A DNA stretch of 39,280 nucleotides from MGBC163016 sp964518575 (GCA_964518575.1 CAZFGW010000019.1:1-39280); one strand, 5' to 3'; shown: positions 23,896-33,566, numbered from the stretch's first letter. Program-made: numbers and translations. Notes: generated from the letters alone by a model not told the origin.

Positions 23896-24816
23896 CTAGA
23901 TCACCCACCCGTGGACGATCGTGCGTACCGACGCCTCACCTGGATTGTCAACGTCGTCCTCATTTTCAGCAGGCACGGACGGCTCCTCTGCAGGCGTTTC
24001 TGTTGGTGTTGGTGGCGTGGGTTCCACTGAGGTGTCCTTCAAGCGCACAAGGTAGGCACCTTGTACATCCTCCGCACGGATCATGGCAGCCAGCACCGAC
24101 GCTTGGAACTGCGACGTGGAATTCGCCGTATAAAACAGCCCGCTCTCACTTACCCCGCTGATCATCGCAGCGTGGAAAACGATGCCATCAGCACCGTGAA
24201 AGAAGATGAGATCGCCCTCTTGGATACCGAGGCGCGTGGCATATGCGGCAAGCGATCCGAGTGGAATATCGATCATGCCGTCGGGTACGGAAAACGAAGT
24301 GAAGTGCGTATCGATGACCTCGCCGTTGATGAAACCATTTGCGGGGTTGCTGAAATAGAGGTACTGATCGTTCGCAAGCCGCCAGGTCTCGGTGATGTTC
24401 CATTGACCATCGACTGACCACGCATGCCAACCTCCGCTCTCAGGGATGCCTCCGGCAAGCAGGGACTGCGAAACGAAGTTCGCACAATTCTGCCCATAGT
24501 TCGGAAATCCCGCTTCACGCCCCTGCCCGAGCTTTCCTGCCACAAAATCCGCGGTCGGCTGTTTGCCCATATACGCACTCGTGTGCTCGCGCGCATACGC
24601 AAGTGCTGCCGTCCGGTCATAGGAAAAGTCTTCGGGATATGAGGTTTCTTCGGTGGGGGCTTCGCGCCCGGCAGAAGGTCCATACGTCTGGTCAAGCTGC
24701 ACAAAAACGAGTGCGCACACAATCAGCATGAGCGCGCAAACGCCCGCGATGCCGACACCAAGACGGACATACGTGCGCCGTCGTCCTTGATGCGTTTGTT
24801 TCGCGACCTTCGCCAT
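23896..24816 (-). CDS. Membrane-anchored Amidase_6-like (putative cysteine amidase) protein
   Basis: 306 aa. Short basic N-terminus, one membrane helix (about 19-40, GVGIAGVCALMLIVCALVFV), then a domain beginning YDRTAALAYAREH and containing GQNCANFVSQSLLAGGIP, which matches the putative amidase domain (Amidase_6, usual motif DCTNFVSQ) with Cys as probable nucleophile. HAWSVDGQWN and the later FHAAMISG supply a histidine at the expected place. The C-terminus is a Pro/Thr/Glu-rich tail (VEPTPPTPTETPAEEP). The protein should face outward and may act on cell-wall peptides; this is inference. Excellent ribosome site GGGAGGTGGG before the chosen ATG; a longer frame upstream is unsupported. Confidence 0.78.
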   Translation of the reverse strand: MAKVAKQTHQGRRRTYVRLGVGIAGVCALMLIVCALVFVQLDQTYGPSAGREAPTEETSYPEDFSYDRTAALAYAREHTSAYMGKQPTADFVAGKLGQGREAGFPNYGQNCANFVSQSLLAGGIPESGGWHAWSVDGQWNITETWRLANDQYLYFSNPANGFINGEVIDTHFTSFSVPDGMIDIPLGSLAAYATRLGIQEGDLIFFHGADGIVFHAAMISGVSESGLFYTANSTSQFQASVLAAMIRAEDVQGAYLVRLKDTSVEPTPPTPTETPAEEPSVPAENEDDVDNPGEASVRTIVHGWVI

Positions 24817-24833
24817 CCCACCTCCCTTATGGA

Positions 24834-24865
24834 TAAAAAAATGACCCCACGGATGCAGGGTCATT
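24834..24865 (-). terminator. Intrinsic terminator of the cold-shock gene
   Basis: On the minus strand AATGACCC, a 10-nt loop, GGGTCATT (24858-24865 with 24840-24847) is followed by a run of T (complement of 24834-24839). A textbook Rho-independent terminator 25 bases after the cold-shock stop codon. It ends only 18 bases before the next gene's start, so that gene depends on read-through or a promoter not recognised here. Confidence 0.88.
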
Positions 24866-24890
24866 CGGTGTCAGTGTTTAAAGTACGTTT

Positions 24891-25094
24891 CTAAAGCTTG
24901 CACACATTGCTGGCTTGAAGCTTCCCATTCTGACCGGTCGTAATCTCGAATGAAACAGGAGCACCTTCATCGAGCGTCTTGAACCCATCCATCTGGATCT
25001 CTGAGAAGTGGACGAACAGATCTTCGCCATCCTCCTGAGAGATAAAGCCGTAGCCCTTTTCCGGGTTAAACCATTTTACAGTGCCTTCGACCAT
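24891..25094 (-). CDS. Cold-shock domain protein (CspA family)
   Basis: 67 aa single cold-shock domain binding single-stranded RNA/DNA. RNP1 reads KGYGFI (residues 14-19) and RNP2 DLFVHF (about 27-32); the protein starts MVEGTVKWFNPEKG as usual. The frame is open 36 bases further upstream, but GAGGAA precedes the chosen ATG and the start matches the family. Monocistronic: own promoter (TTGAAA, 16 bp, TATAGT), a roughly 94-nt structured leader, and an intrinsic terminator. Confidence 0.96.
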   Translation of the reverse strand: MVEGTVKWFNPEKGYGFISQEDGEDLFVHFSEIQMDGFKTLDEGAPVSFEITTGQNGKLQASNVCKL

Positions 25095-25143
25095 GCTACT
25101 TCCTCTTTTTCTTTTCTCTCCCACATCCATGGGAGTAAAACCT

Positions 25144-25222
25144 ATGCAAGTCGAATGATTCTTCTTGCATGTTCCCAGTTAGAGAACATCACAAACTATA
25201 CGCTAATTTGTGAGAGTTTCAA
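25144..25222 (-). promoter_or_regulatory. Promoter and structured leader of the cold-shock gene
   Basis: On the minus strand: -35 TTGAAA (25217-25222), 16-bp spacer, -10 TATAGT (25195-25200), start near 25188. The RNA then opens with an inverted repeat ATGTTC/GAACAT (25184-25189 with 25169-25174) and continues with a 7-bp repeat ATGCAAG/CTTGCAT (25164-25170 with 25144-25150). The two share the bases 25169-25170, so complete pairing of both is not possible at once. Long structured leaders are typical for csp genes. Confidence 0.65.
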
Positions 25223-25271
25223 TTGGAATTTCAAGAACCACAGAGGTTTTGAAAAAGACGTTGCCAATCCG

Positions 25272-25745
25272 TTAACTTAGCTCGAAATCATCTCCACAGC
25301 CGACCCCGTTTTCGGCTTCCTGCTGGAGAAATTCCTGCATCGCTTCCGTGGCATGAGCCGGGTCGTCTGCGCTCGCATCGGCAATAAGCACCTCATCGAT
25401 ATCGTGGTCGTATGCCCGCGCGATCGCTGCGGCTTGCGCGCGTCTGAGATCAGCACATTGCCCATCCCCCGCCTCGGCGTAATAGGCAGCTGCCAGCGCA
25501 AGTGAGCGCGCGATATATTCGCTTACCTTCGGATCGGTGCTCGATACGTGCATGATTGTTGCGATCGAATCGGGCGAGAGGGAAAGGAAGGTCGCTGCAT
25601 CGATATCGACCGCTTCCCCGATAGCCATGTCCAAAAGCTCAGCCGCTTTGCTCGGATCTGAGAGATCCTGCTCGCGCTCAATCGCGCGAATGATGGAGAG
25701 CGCGAATTCGCTCAGCATTCTGACGAGATAATCCCTATGAAGCAT
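25272..25745 (-). CDS. DUF6483-like protein
   Basis: 157 aa, mostly helical, acidic, no membrane segment. The N-terminus MLHRDYLVRMLSEFALSIIRAI resembles the DUF6483 pattern (IxRDYLMRLIExLAxxL). The middle is a tetratricopeptide-like helical array (SEYIARSLALAAAYYAEAG). No known function. Strong ribosome site AAGGAG before the ATG. It follows rsmI in the same direction (52-bp gap) and precedes the cold-shock gene. Confidence 0.65.
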   Translation of the reverse strand: MLHRDYLVRMLSEFALSIIRAIEREQDLSDPSKAAELLDMAIGEAVDIDAATFLSLSPDSIATIMHVSSTDPKVSEYIARSLALAAAYYAEAGDGQCADLRRAQAAAIARAYDHDIDEVLIADASADDPAHATEAMQEFLQQEAENGVGCGDDFELS

Positions 25746-25797
25746 CGCATACTCCTTGTTCGCACCCGATCATGTCCTGATCCATGCGGTGCCGTTC

Positions 25798-26679
25798 CTA
25801 CCCTTCGCGCCCATCAAGATATGCCTTCGCCTCGAGCGCAAGGGCGTAGGCGTCGTTTTTCGAGATGCCATACGTGTGCGCAATCTCCTGAGCAACCGAG
25901 CGCGCGCTCTTCCCCTCCGCCCCAAGCGTGCGTGCATGCGCTTTGGCCGAGTGCAACGACGCCTCAGCGCGCACTGCTTGCTCATGCTCATTTGGACCAT
26001 CGATCACCAACACGATCTCGCCCTTGATGGTGCCTGCGCGTTCACGCTCGGCAAAAAGCTCAGCAATCTCCCCACTCTGTCCGCTGACAATCTCCTCGTG
26101 GAGCTTCGTCAGCTCGCGACAGACACTGACGCTGCGGTAGGGAAACACCTGCGCGATGGTGTTGAGCGCACCTGCCACCCGCCGTGGACTCTCGTAGAAG
26201 ATGAGCGCGGCGCGAAGGTCTCCCAGTTCTTTGAGAAGCGTTTTTTGTTCTTCGAGCTTACGTGGGAAAAAGCCTCCGAAAAAGTACGTCTCGCTCAAGG
26301 GAGCACTTGCAACGAACGCCGTCGTGCATGCACTCGCACCGGGCAACACCTCGACCGGCGCGGCTGCCTCCCGACACGCGCGCACGAGCCGAAGACCCGG
26401 ATCGGAGATGCCGGGCATGCCCGCATCGCTGCAATACGCGATCCGTTCGCCCCCTTTGACGCGCTGGACTACCTCTTGGGCAAGCGCAGCCATGCGATGC
26501 TCATCCAGACGGAAAAGCGGCTTCGAGATACCAAGGGCAGACAAGAGTTTGCCCGTCACCCGGGTGTCTTCCGCATAGACCGCATCGCAGTCGTTGAGCA
26601 CACGCTCGGCGCGCACGGTAATGTCCCCGAGGTTTCCCAAGGGGGTTGGTACGATCGAAAGCATTCCTTGCTGCTGCAT
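25798..26679 (-). CDS. rsmI: 16S rRNA 2'-O-ribose C1402 methyltransferase
   Basis: SAM-dependent enzyme modifying the ribosomal P site; 293 aa. Family signatures: LSIVPTPLGNLGDITVRA at the N-terminus, EDTRVTGKLL, YCSDAGMPGISDPG (SAM-binding), VLPGASACTTA and GGFFPRK. The C-terminal domain ends in a helical segment (GKSARSVAQEIAHTYGISKNDAYALAL). The ATG of MQQQGMLSIVP is chosen; an internal ATG five codons later has its AAGGA too close. Stop is TAG. Confidence 0.95.
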   Translation of the reverse strand: MQQQGMLSIVPTPLGNLGDITVRAERVLNDCDAVYAEDTRVTGKLLSALGISKPLFRLDEHRMAALAQEVVQRVKGGERIAYCSDAGMPGISDPGLRLVRACREAAAPVEVLPGASACTTAFVASAPLSETYFFGGFFPRKLEEQKTLLKELGDLRAALIFYESPRRVAGALNTIAQVFPYRSVSVCRELTKLHEEIVSGQSGEIAELFAERERAGTIKGEIVLVIDGPNEHEQAVRAEASLHSAKAHARTLGAEGKSARSVAQEIAHTYGISKNDAYALALEAKAYLDGREG

Positions 26680-26786
26680 AAGCTCTGCCCTACTGCACGG
26701 GCGTACTGCCAGCAGATACGCCCGAGCGACCCTTGAGGCGTGCACCTGCTACCGCGCTCATGCGAACAAGCACGTTTCCGCGTGCG

Positions 26787-29700
26787 CTAGAGTGTGTCGG
26801 TAACGATCTCAACATAGCCGACTTCCTCCTGCTTGGGCAGCGTTTTCGACTCCTTCAGAAAGTCGAAACGCACCTCTTTCATCTGCGAGCGCTCCTCGGC
26901 GAGATTCGCTTTCGCCACCGCGATCATAAGCTTGATGCGGTTGAGCTGGTTGACCTCAGAAGCACCGGGGTCGTAATCGACGGCAACGATGTTGCTTTGC
27001 GGGTAGCGGCGCCGAAGCTCCTTGATGACCGACTTGCCCACCACGTGGTTCGGCAGGCAAGCGAAAGGCTGCGTGCATACGATATTGGGACAGCCGCTCC
27101 GGATGAGCTCGACCATTTCGGCCGTAAGCAGCCATCCTTCACCCATCGAATTGCACAGCGACAATATCTCGCTCGCGTATTTGGCAAGCTCGTAGATATC
27201 CGCGGGCGGCTCGAACCGCACTGAGCGCCGCAGAGCATCGTTCACCGGCTTGCGGAACTCCTTGATCACTTTAAGACCGATGCGGCTTCCGAGTGCGCTT
27301 TTCGCCGACTTGCCGATCTGCCGCTGGAAGATGCCGCCGGCAATACCGAAGAGGAAGAACTCGATGAGTCCCGGTACGACCACTTCGCACCCCTCCGCCT
27401 CGATCTGCTCGACGATCTGATTGTTCGCCGTAGGATGGAATTTCACGAGGATCTCACCGACAACACCGACCTTCGGCTTCGTGCCTTCGCCAGTAAGGGG
27501 CAAGGTGTCGAAGTCCTCGACGATCTGGTTCACCGTCCGCTTGAACTGACCCGAACTCACGCCGTCCTCGAGTTGCGCCTTGCAAATAGCCATCCAGTTA
27601 TCGAATAGGCGCTTCGCGCTGCCGGGCTCCACCTCGTAGGGGCGCGTGCGATAGAGTCACATCATCAAAAGATCGCCGTATTGCAGCGCATAAATCGCCT
27701 GATAGAGCATCGCGGGCGTGATCTTGAACCCGGGGTTTTCCTCGCCGAGATCCTTGAACGATAGCGCGATCACCGGGATATGCCCGAGCCCCACGCTCTT
27801 GAGCGCTTTGCGGATGAGCGAGATGTAGTTCGTCGCACGGCAACCACCGCCGGTCTGTGTGATGAGCACCGCAAGCTTGTCCGTGTCGTATTTGCCGCTC
27901 ATGACCGCTTCCATGATCTGCCCGGTCACAAGGATCGAGGGATAGCAGATGTCGTTGTTCACATACTTGAGCCCGGCATCCACCGCACCGTGGTCGACGC
28001 TCGGAAGCAACTCGACGTTGTAGCCGTTGCGCTTGAAAATGGGCACGAGCAGCTCGAAGTGGAATGGTGCCATCTGCGGAGCCAGAATGGTGTACCCCTC
28101 CTCTTTCATTTCCTTGGTGAACTGCGGACGCGCGAATTGTGTGGACGAGCCTTCCCGCTGCTCGACCTTCTCGCTCGCAAGCGCGATATCCGCTTTCTGG
28201 TCGAACGAGTCAGGCACGAGTGCATCGATGTCCGCGTCCTTGATGCAGGAAACGGGACAGGGCGCTTTTGATGCCGCCTCATCGGAGAGCTGCTCATATT
28301 CCCGATCGGATTGGTCCTTGAGGGCTGCGAGCAAACTGCGCACGCGTATGCGCGCCGCGCCTAGGTTCGACACCTCGTCGATCTTGAGAACGGTGTAGAT
28401 CTTCCCCGCCGCCTCGAGCACCTCTTGTACCTGGTCGGTGGTGAGAGCATCAAGTCCGCATCCGAATGAGTTCAACTGGATGAGGTCGAGATCGCGGCGC
28501 TTCGTTGCCACCTTGGCAGCCGCATAGAGTCGCGTGTGGTACATCCACTGGTCAACGACCCTGATCGGGCGCTCGAGCTGACCCAAGTGCGCGATCGAGT
28601 CCTCCGTGAGCACAGCGAGCCCGAAGCTTGTCAGAAGCTCAGGAATCGCATGGTTGATCTCGGGATCCTGATGGTAGGGACGTCCCGCAAGCACGATGCC
28701 ATGGCAGTTATGCTCCTCCATCCACGCGAGCGTCTCCACGCCTTTGCGCCGGATGTCACGCTTGAAAGCCTCATCCTCTTCCCATGCGGCATCGACCGCG
28801 TCATCGATCTGCTTCTGGGTGATGGGGTGCTCATGCGCACCGACCTCGTCACGGAAGGTGCCAGTCAACTCCGAGTACAGCCTCCGCTTCAGCTTCTCCT
28901 TATTGTCGTAGGGAAGCCACGGGCTCACGAATGCCACGGGCGAATCCTGTAACTCGTCGATATTCAGACGCAACGCCTCCGGATAGCTGGCGACGATGGG
29001 GCAGTTGAAGTGGTTGCCCGCCGTTGCGTCCTCCTGACGCTCCCACTTGCTGCAAGGCATCCAGATGAAGTCGACGGTGTCGTCGCCCTCTTTCGCGAGC
29101 AGATTCATGATGTGCCCGTGGGAGAGCTTCGCCGGATAGCACACCGACTCCGACGGCATGGACTCGATGCCCGCCTCGTACGTTGCTTTAGTGGATGGGT
29201 CAGAGAGCACGACACGATAGCCCAACTTTGTAAAGAACGTGAACCAGAACGGGTAGTTCTCATACATATTGAGCGCCCGCGGAATACCCACGGTGCCGCA
29301 CGCGTCTTCTTTGGGAATGGGTTCGTAGGTGTCGAAGAGGCGGTGTGACTTCCACGCAAAGAGGTTCGGAACGTCGGATTTCGTACCCACGCCCAAGCTC
29401 TCGCCCTTTTCGCACCGGTTCCCCGTGATGAAGCGGCGATGCTTGCCGGTTGTGGCATCTAAGCCGAAATCGTTCACGGTGAGCAAGCAGCTGTTCGAGC
29501 ACCCTTTGCAATGCACGGTGCGATGCGTCGGCGCAAGTGAGCGAATCTCCTCGAGCGAAAGAATGGTGCTCAGCGGAACCTTCGGACCCACATCCTCGGA
29601 AAGCGGTTCGTCTTTAAGACGGCGCTCGGTTTCCCAGAAACGGTCACGTGCGAGCAGGGCTGCGCCATACGCACCCATATTACCCGCGATGTCGGGACGC

Positions 29701-31529
29701 ACCGCATTCACTTCCGAGAGCTGCTCGAAGGCACGCAGTACTGCATCATTCAAGAATGTACCGCCCTGCACGATGACCTTGGTGCCCACATCGTGCGGGT
29801 CACGGATCTTGATAACTTTGAAAAGCGCATTCTTGATGACCGATATCGCAAGACCCGATGCGATGTCGCCCACCGTAGCTCCCTCTTTCTGCGCCTGCTT
29901 GACGCGGCTGTTCATGAATACCGTACAGCGGCTGCCCAGATCAACAGGGCTCTTCGCAGCATTCGCCGTCTTCGCGAAATCAGCGACTTCGAGATTCAAA
30001 CCCGAGGCGAAACTCTCGATGAAGCTGCCACATCCGGACGAACACGCTTCGTTGAGCATAATGTGGTCGATCACGCCGTCTTTGACGCGCAAGCATTTCA
30101 TGTCCTGACCGCCGATGTCCAAAATGAACTCAACGCCCGGAAGCATCTCCTGCGCACCACGGAGGTGGGCAACGGTCTCGATCTCACCGCTGTCAACCTT
30201 GAGCGCTTCGAGGAGCAATCCTTCGCCATATCCGGTGACGGTGCTGTGACCGATCTCTACCAGGCGCTTCCCTATCTGCGGGTCGGTCGGCAAACTGGCA
30301 TACAAGTCGCTGAGTGCGCTTTTCGCACACCCCAAAACGTCACCCTTGTTCGACGCGTACATCGACCAGAGCAGCTCTCCGTCACGTCCGACGAGCGCTG
30401 CCTTGAAGGTGGTGGAGCCGGCATCGATGCCGAGAAACGCCTCGCCGCGATACGATGCCAAATCCCCGCGCCGGACCTTTTCCTGATCGTGGCGCTCTTT
30501 GAATTCCTGATAGTCCTCATCGCTTGCAAAGAGCGGCGCTAAACGCACGACCTCGCTTCCTTGGATATCGCCAAGTCCCTCAAGGCGCTTGAGCACATCG
30601 CGAAGGGTTTCCACGCGCGCACCTGCCTCCGCACCCGCGATCGCACACCCGCTCGCAACGAACAGGTGGGCATTCTCGGGGACGATGATGGCGGGCTCAT
30701 CGAGCTCAAGCGTCTCATAGAAACGCTGCCGAAGCTCGGGAAGATACTGCAAAGGACCGCCCAGAAACGCGACGTTGCCACGGATCGGGCGCCCGCATGC
30801 GAGTCCCGAGATCGTCTGCGTGACCACCGACTGGAAAATTGAGGCGGCGATATCTTCCTTCTTCGCACCTTCGTTCAAAAGCGGCTGCACATCGGTTTTC
30901 GCAAACACGCCACAGCGGCTCGCAATCGGATAGATGGTCGTATGATCCTTCGCAAGCTCGTTCAAGCCCGCGGCATCCGTGTTCAGAAGCGACGCCATCT
31001 GGTCGATGAAAGCGCCGGTGCCGCCAGCGCACGTACCGTTCATGCGCTGCTCGATGCCGTTGTCGAAGTAGATGATCTTCGCATCTTCACCACCGAGCTC
31101 AATGGCGACGTCGGTTGCGGGAATGAATGTTTCGACAGCGGTCTTGCTCGCAATGACCTCCTGGATGAACTTGATGTCGAGCCATTGAGAGAGCAGAAGA
31201 CCACCCGAACCGGTGATAGCAATGGTCATCCGGTCGTCGGGATACTGCGCCGCCGCCTGCTTCAAAACATCGATGATCGTTGCGCGCACATCAGCGTGAT
31301 GGCGCTGATAGATCGACCACACGACCTCATCAGCATCATTGAGCACGGCGAGTTTGACCGTGGTCGAGCCAACGTCGATGCCGATCTTGTATTCATAGGG
31401 CTCCGCCTGCGTACCCGCATCCGCTGCCGCATGCACGGCGGCATCCTGAACGCGCTCGATCCGCATCGCGCTCGGTTCGACCTCAGCATCATCGAGATTG
31501 AAATACTGTTTCTGCTTGAGCTTGCTCAT
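26787..31529 (-). pseudogene. Giant acyl-CoA dehydratase activase (BadF/HgdC-type, DUF2229), interrupted by an in-frame TGA
   Basis: One continuous frame of 1,581 codons, broken only by TGA at 27657-27659 (codon 1291). Two ASKHA activase domains are in tandem: GIDVGSTT at about 50 and GIDAGSTT at about 367. Each has the cysteine pair that in HgdC holds the bridging [4Fe-4S] cluster (C167/C206 and C496/C535, both 39 apart). A DUF2229 part follows (HCKGCSNSC, about 680), then a region like the dehydratase D-component to the end. After the TGA the frame goes on at once with LYRTRPYE and 281 further residues that look fully conserved (CTQPFACLPNHV). TGA is a normal stop in other genes here. Nonsense mutation, read-through, selenocysteine or a sequencing error are all possible. 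AAAGGA precedes the ATG; the TetR gene is immediately upstream. Confidence 0.82.
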
Positions 31530-31546
31530 CGCATTTCCTTTCACGT

Positions 31547-32170
31547 TCAAAGCGTGATCGACTCACCTGGTTTGATGAAGAGCAGCCGCATAGCAATGCG
31601 CGCCATCTCCTCAGAACTTTCCTTCATGCCGGTTTGCAGCCATCGGTGTATCACGCCGAGATAGGCTGCAGAGTAGAACGAGACATAGTAATCAACGAAT
31701 GCGGAAGGGCGTTCGCGATACCGCGCATGGAGCAGATTCAAAATGAACTCCGAGAAGATCCCATCGCGAAGCTGCTGGTCGAAACGCGCATCGCCACCCG
31801 GACCGAGCATGGCGATCAGAAGATCGCTCTCGTCCCGCAAATAATCGAACAAACTCACGAGCACGGGCAGCGGCTTTTTCGCCACCTTGAGCTTCGCGAG
31901 ATCGAGAAGCGTCATGGTTTGCATCTGCGCGCGGAACAGATCGAGCCCCTCGAGAAATTCGCGCTGCAGCGAAACGAGCAGATCGTCCTTGTCTTTGAAG
32001 TGGTTGTAGAACGTGCCCCGATTGAGATCGGCCCGCTCACACAGATCGTTCACGGTAAACCCGTCGAGCCCCTGCTCACGGGTAAGCTCGATCAAAGCCG
32101 CACGCAAAGCGTGCTTCGAGCGCGTGATGCGCCGATCAAGTTGTTCGCATTCGCCTGTTGCTGTTGCCAT
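31547..32170 (-). CDS. TetR-family regulator upstream of the dehydratase activase
   Basis: 207 aa. The N-terminal helix-turn-helix is clear (GFTVNDLCERADLNRGTFYNHFKDKDDLL, about residues 34-62) and the C-terminal domain is helical with the TetR_C pattern common in Firmicutes/Actinobacteria. The ATG of MATATGECEQL has AAGGG five bases upstream. Its stop lies 17 bases before the activase start, so the two are cotranscribed and it probably controls that operon. The 50 bases upstream hold repeated TTGAA-type elements that are candidate operators. Confidence 0.88.
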   Translation of the reverse strand: MATATGECEQLDRRITRSKHALRAALIELTREQGLDGFTVNDLCERADLNRGTFYNHFKDKDDLLVSLQREFLEGLDLFRAQMQTMTLLDLAKLKVAKKPLPVLVSLFDYLRDESDLLIAMLGPGGDARFDQQLRDGIFSEFILNLLHARYRERPSAFVDYYVSFYSAAYLGVIHRWLQTGMKESSEEMARIAMRLLFIKPGESITL

Positions 32171-32179
32171 CGAACCCTT

Positions 32180-32220
32180 TTCAACACTGCGTTTATAATT
32201 CAACACTTTGTTCAATAGTG
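32180..32220 (-). promoter_or_regulatory. Repeated TTCAACACT elements upstream of the TetR gene
   Basis: The plus strand has TTCAACACT at 32180-32188 and again at 32199-32207, then TTCAATAGTG at 32211-32220, around an AT-rich TTATAA segment. TTGAACA-AAG-TGTTGAA (minus strand) is a 6-of-7 inverted repeat. Likely operator of the TetR protein; the promoter hexamers themselves are not clear. Confidence 0.45.
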
Positions 32221-32325
32221 CATTGTAGCGGGCAAAATCGTGGTTGTAAAGAGCCCTTTTCCAAACTTGATGCCATAAACCTTGCCGCACGCTCCGAAAC
32301 CCCGTACCCCTCCCCTTCGCCATAC

Positions 32326-32358
32326 AAAAAAACACCCGCCTCCAAAAAGAGGCGGGTG
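32326..32358 (-). terminator. Intrinsic terminator of the DUF5692 gene
   Basis: CACCCGCCTC and GAGGCGGGTG form a perfect 10-bp stem with a 6-nt loop (32349-32358 with 32333-32342), followed on the minus strand by seven T (complement of 32326-32332). Strong Rho-independent terminator 58 bases after the stop of the minus-strand DUF5692 gene; it isolates that operon from the TetR-activase operon. Confidence 0.93.
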
Positions 32359-32416
32359 CTGCAAACGCGTGAGAAGACTATCAAATCTCTCGGTTTTCAA
32401 GCGAGAACCACAGTAT

Positions 32417-33556
32417 CTATTCCTTGCGGATCGTCTCTACTTCGACGTCGGTCTCGCCGTCGTTGCGTGCGACATACACGAACCCGATTTCGCCCTGAAC
32501 AGGAATCTCGTTATAGGCGACCATCTCAGCGATCTCGGCTGCCGTAGCGCTCTTCGGCTCTGTCTCGAGCAGATAAGCGGTATCAGCACGGCGCTCCATA
32601 GCCTCGCGGTAATCCTTGGTGCCCACGAAAACCTCTTGCGTGTACGGATTGACCTTGAGCTTGCGCGAACGGTAGATGATGTAGGCAAGCGCTGCGATAT
32701 TGGCAAAAAGTGCTATGAGCGACACGACGGTGTTCACGGCAGGATTGTTCACCGATTGCACGGCGAAGATCGAATCGTTCGCGAACATCGGGATCATCTG
32801 ACAGAACATGCACCAGATCGAAAGGGTGAAGGCGCGGTTCTGGATCCACCCACCCTTGTTCCAGATGAGACCGGCGATGGTCGGCGCCAACAGAAGCGCG
32901 ATGCCGCAGTACCACGAATGAGTGGGAAGGCAGTTATAGGTGTAGCAGAAGTTCCAGAGGTCATAGGCGATGATGAAGACCCAGGTCATGTCCGGCCAGA
33001 GCATATCTTGGCGCTTCTTTGAGATGTAGATTCCAAACCATCCCGTCATGCAGGCGATGTTCAAGAGACCGGCAACGCCGTTGAAGACGTTGTGCCATCC
33101 ACCATTGAGGACGACGCCTTCGGTGGACACCCAGCTTGTTCCCCATGCCCGAAATGCGCTCTCGAAGTCGGAGACAACCGCGATCAGGATATTGATTGCC
33201 ACGATCACGAAGGGGAACGCCTTGAACCAGTGCGAACGCCCGATCTTGCCCCAGCTGTATTTCAGCATCATGAAACCGATGCATCCTGCGGTGGCGGCAT
33301 AGACCTTCGCATAATGGAACCAGCTGTTCATATCCGTATGCGTCGGGTTGGTAAGCGCCCACTCAGCGCCAGCGGCGGCTCCGATCTCAACCGCCAAACA
33401 GTACACGGTCATGAATCCGCAGACGCCAAAGAACATAAAGCAGCCTCCGAATTTGGTGCGCCGCGCAAACTCATTCAGCAAGATCAACGCAACTAGCACC
33501 ATGATCAGACCGAACCACTGATACAGCGCGTTGGGTCCATAGACGTCGAATAACAT
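32417..33556 (-). CDS. DUF5692-like multipass membrane protein
   Basis: 379 aa with about nine predicted membrane helices followed by a soluble C-terminal segment of about 90 residues. Notably rich in Trp, Phe and Cys (e.g. DLWNFCYTYNCLPTHSWYCG, about residue 200). I recognise the general pattern of DUF5692 proteins of gut Coriobacteriia, whose role is unknown; confidence in the family is moderate. ATG start with a good AGGAAGAGGA-type ribosome site. It lies 10 bp after a TetR gene, which probably controls it, and is closed by a strong terminator. A transport or sensing role is only a guess. Confidence 0.72.
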   Translation of the reverse strand: MLFDVYGPNALYQWFGLIMVLVALILLNEFARRTKFGGCFMFFGVCGFMTVYCLAVEIGAAAGAEWALTNPTHTDMNSWFHYAKVYAATAGCIGFMMLKYSWGKIGRSHWFKAFPFVIVAINILIAVVSDFESAFRAWGTSWVSTEGVVLNGGWHNVFNGVAGLLNIACMTGWFGIYISKKRQDMLWPDMTWVFIIAYDLWNFCYTYNCLPTHSWYCGIALLLAPTIAGLIWNKGGWIQNRAFTLSIWCMFCQMIPMFANDSIFAVQSVNNPAVNTVVSLIALFANIAALAYIIYRSRKLKVNPYTQEVFVGTKDYREAMERRADTAYLLETEPKSATAAEIAEMVAYNEIPVQGEIGFVYVARNDGETDVEVETIRKE

Positions 33557-33566
33557 CCTCTTCCTC

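Noticed and set aside
27657..27659. Genome-wide reassignment of TGA to an amino acid
   Set aside because: TGA ends the flavoprotein-Sua5 fusion, the tgt, MATE and LysR genes at their natural C-termini, so it is a regular stop here.
27600..27659. Confident selenocysteine call with SECIS element
   Set aside because: The stem that can be drawn downstream is no better than expected in GC-rich coding sequence, and no sel genes are visible in the window.
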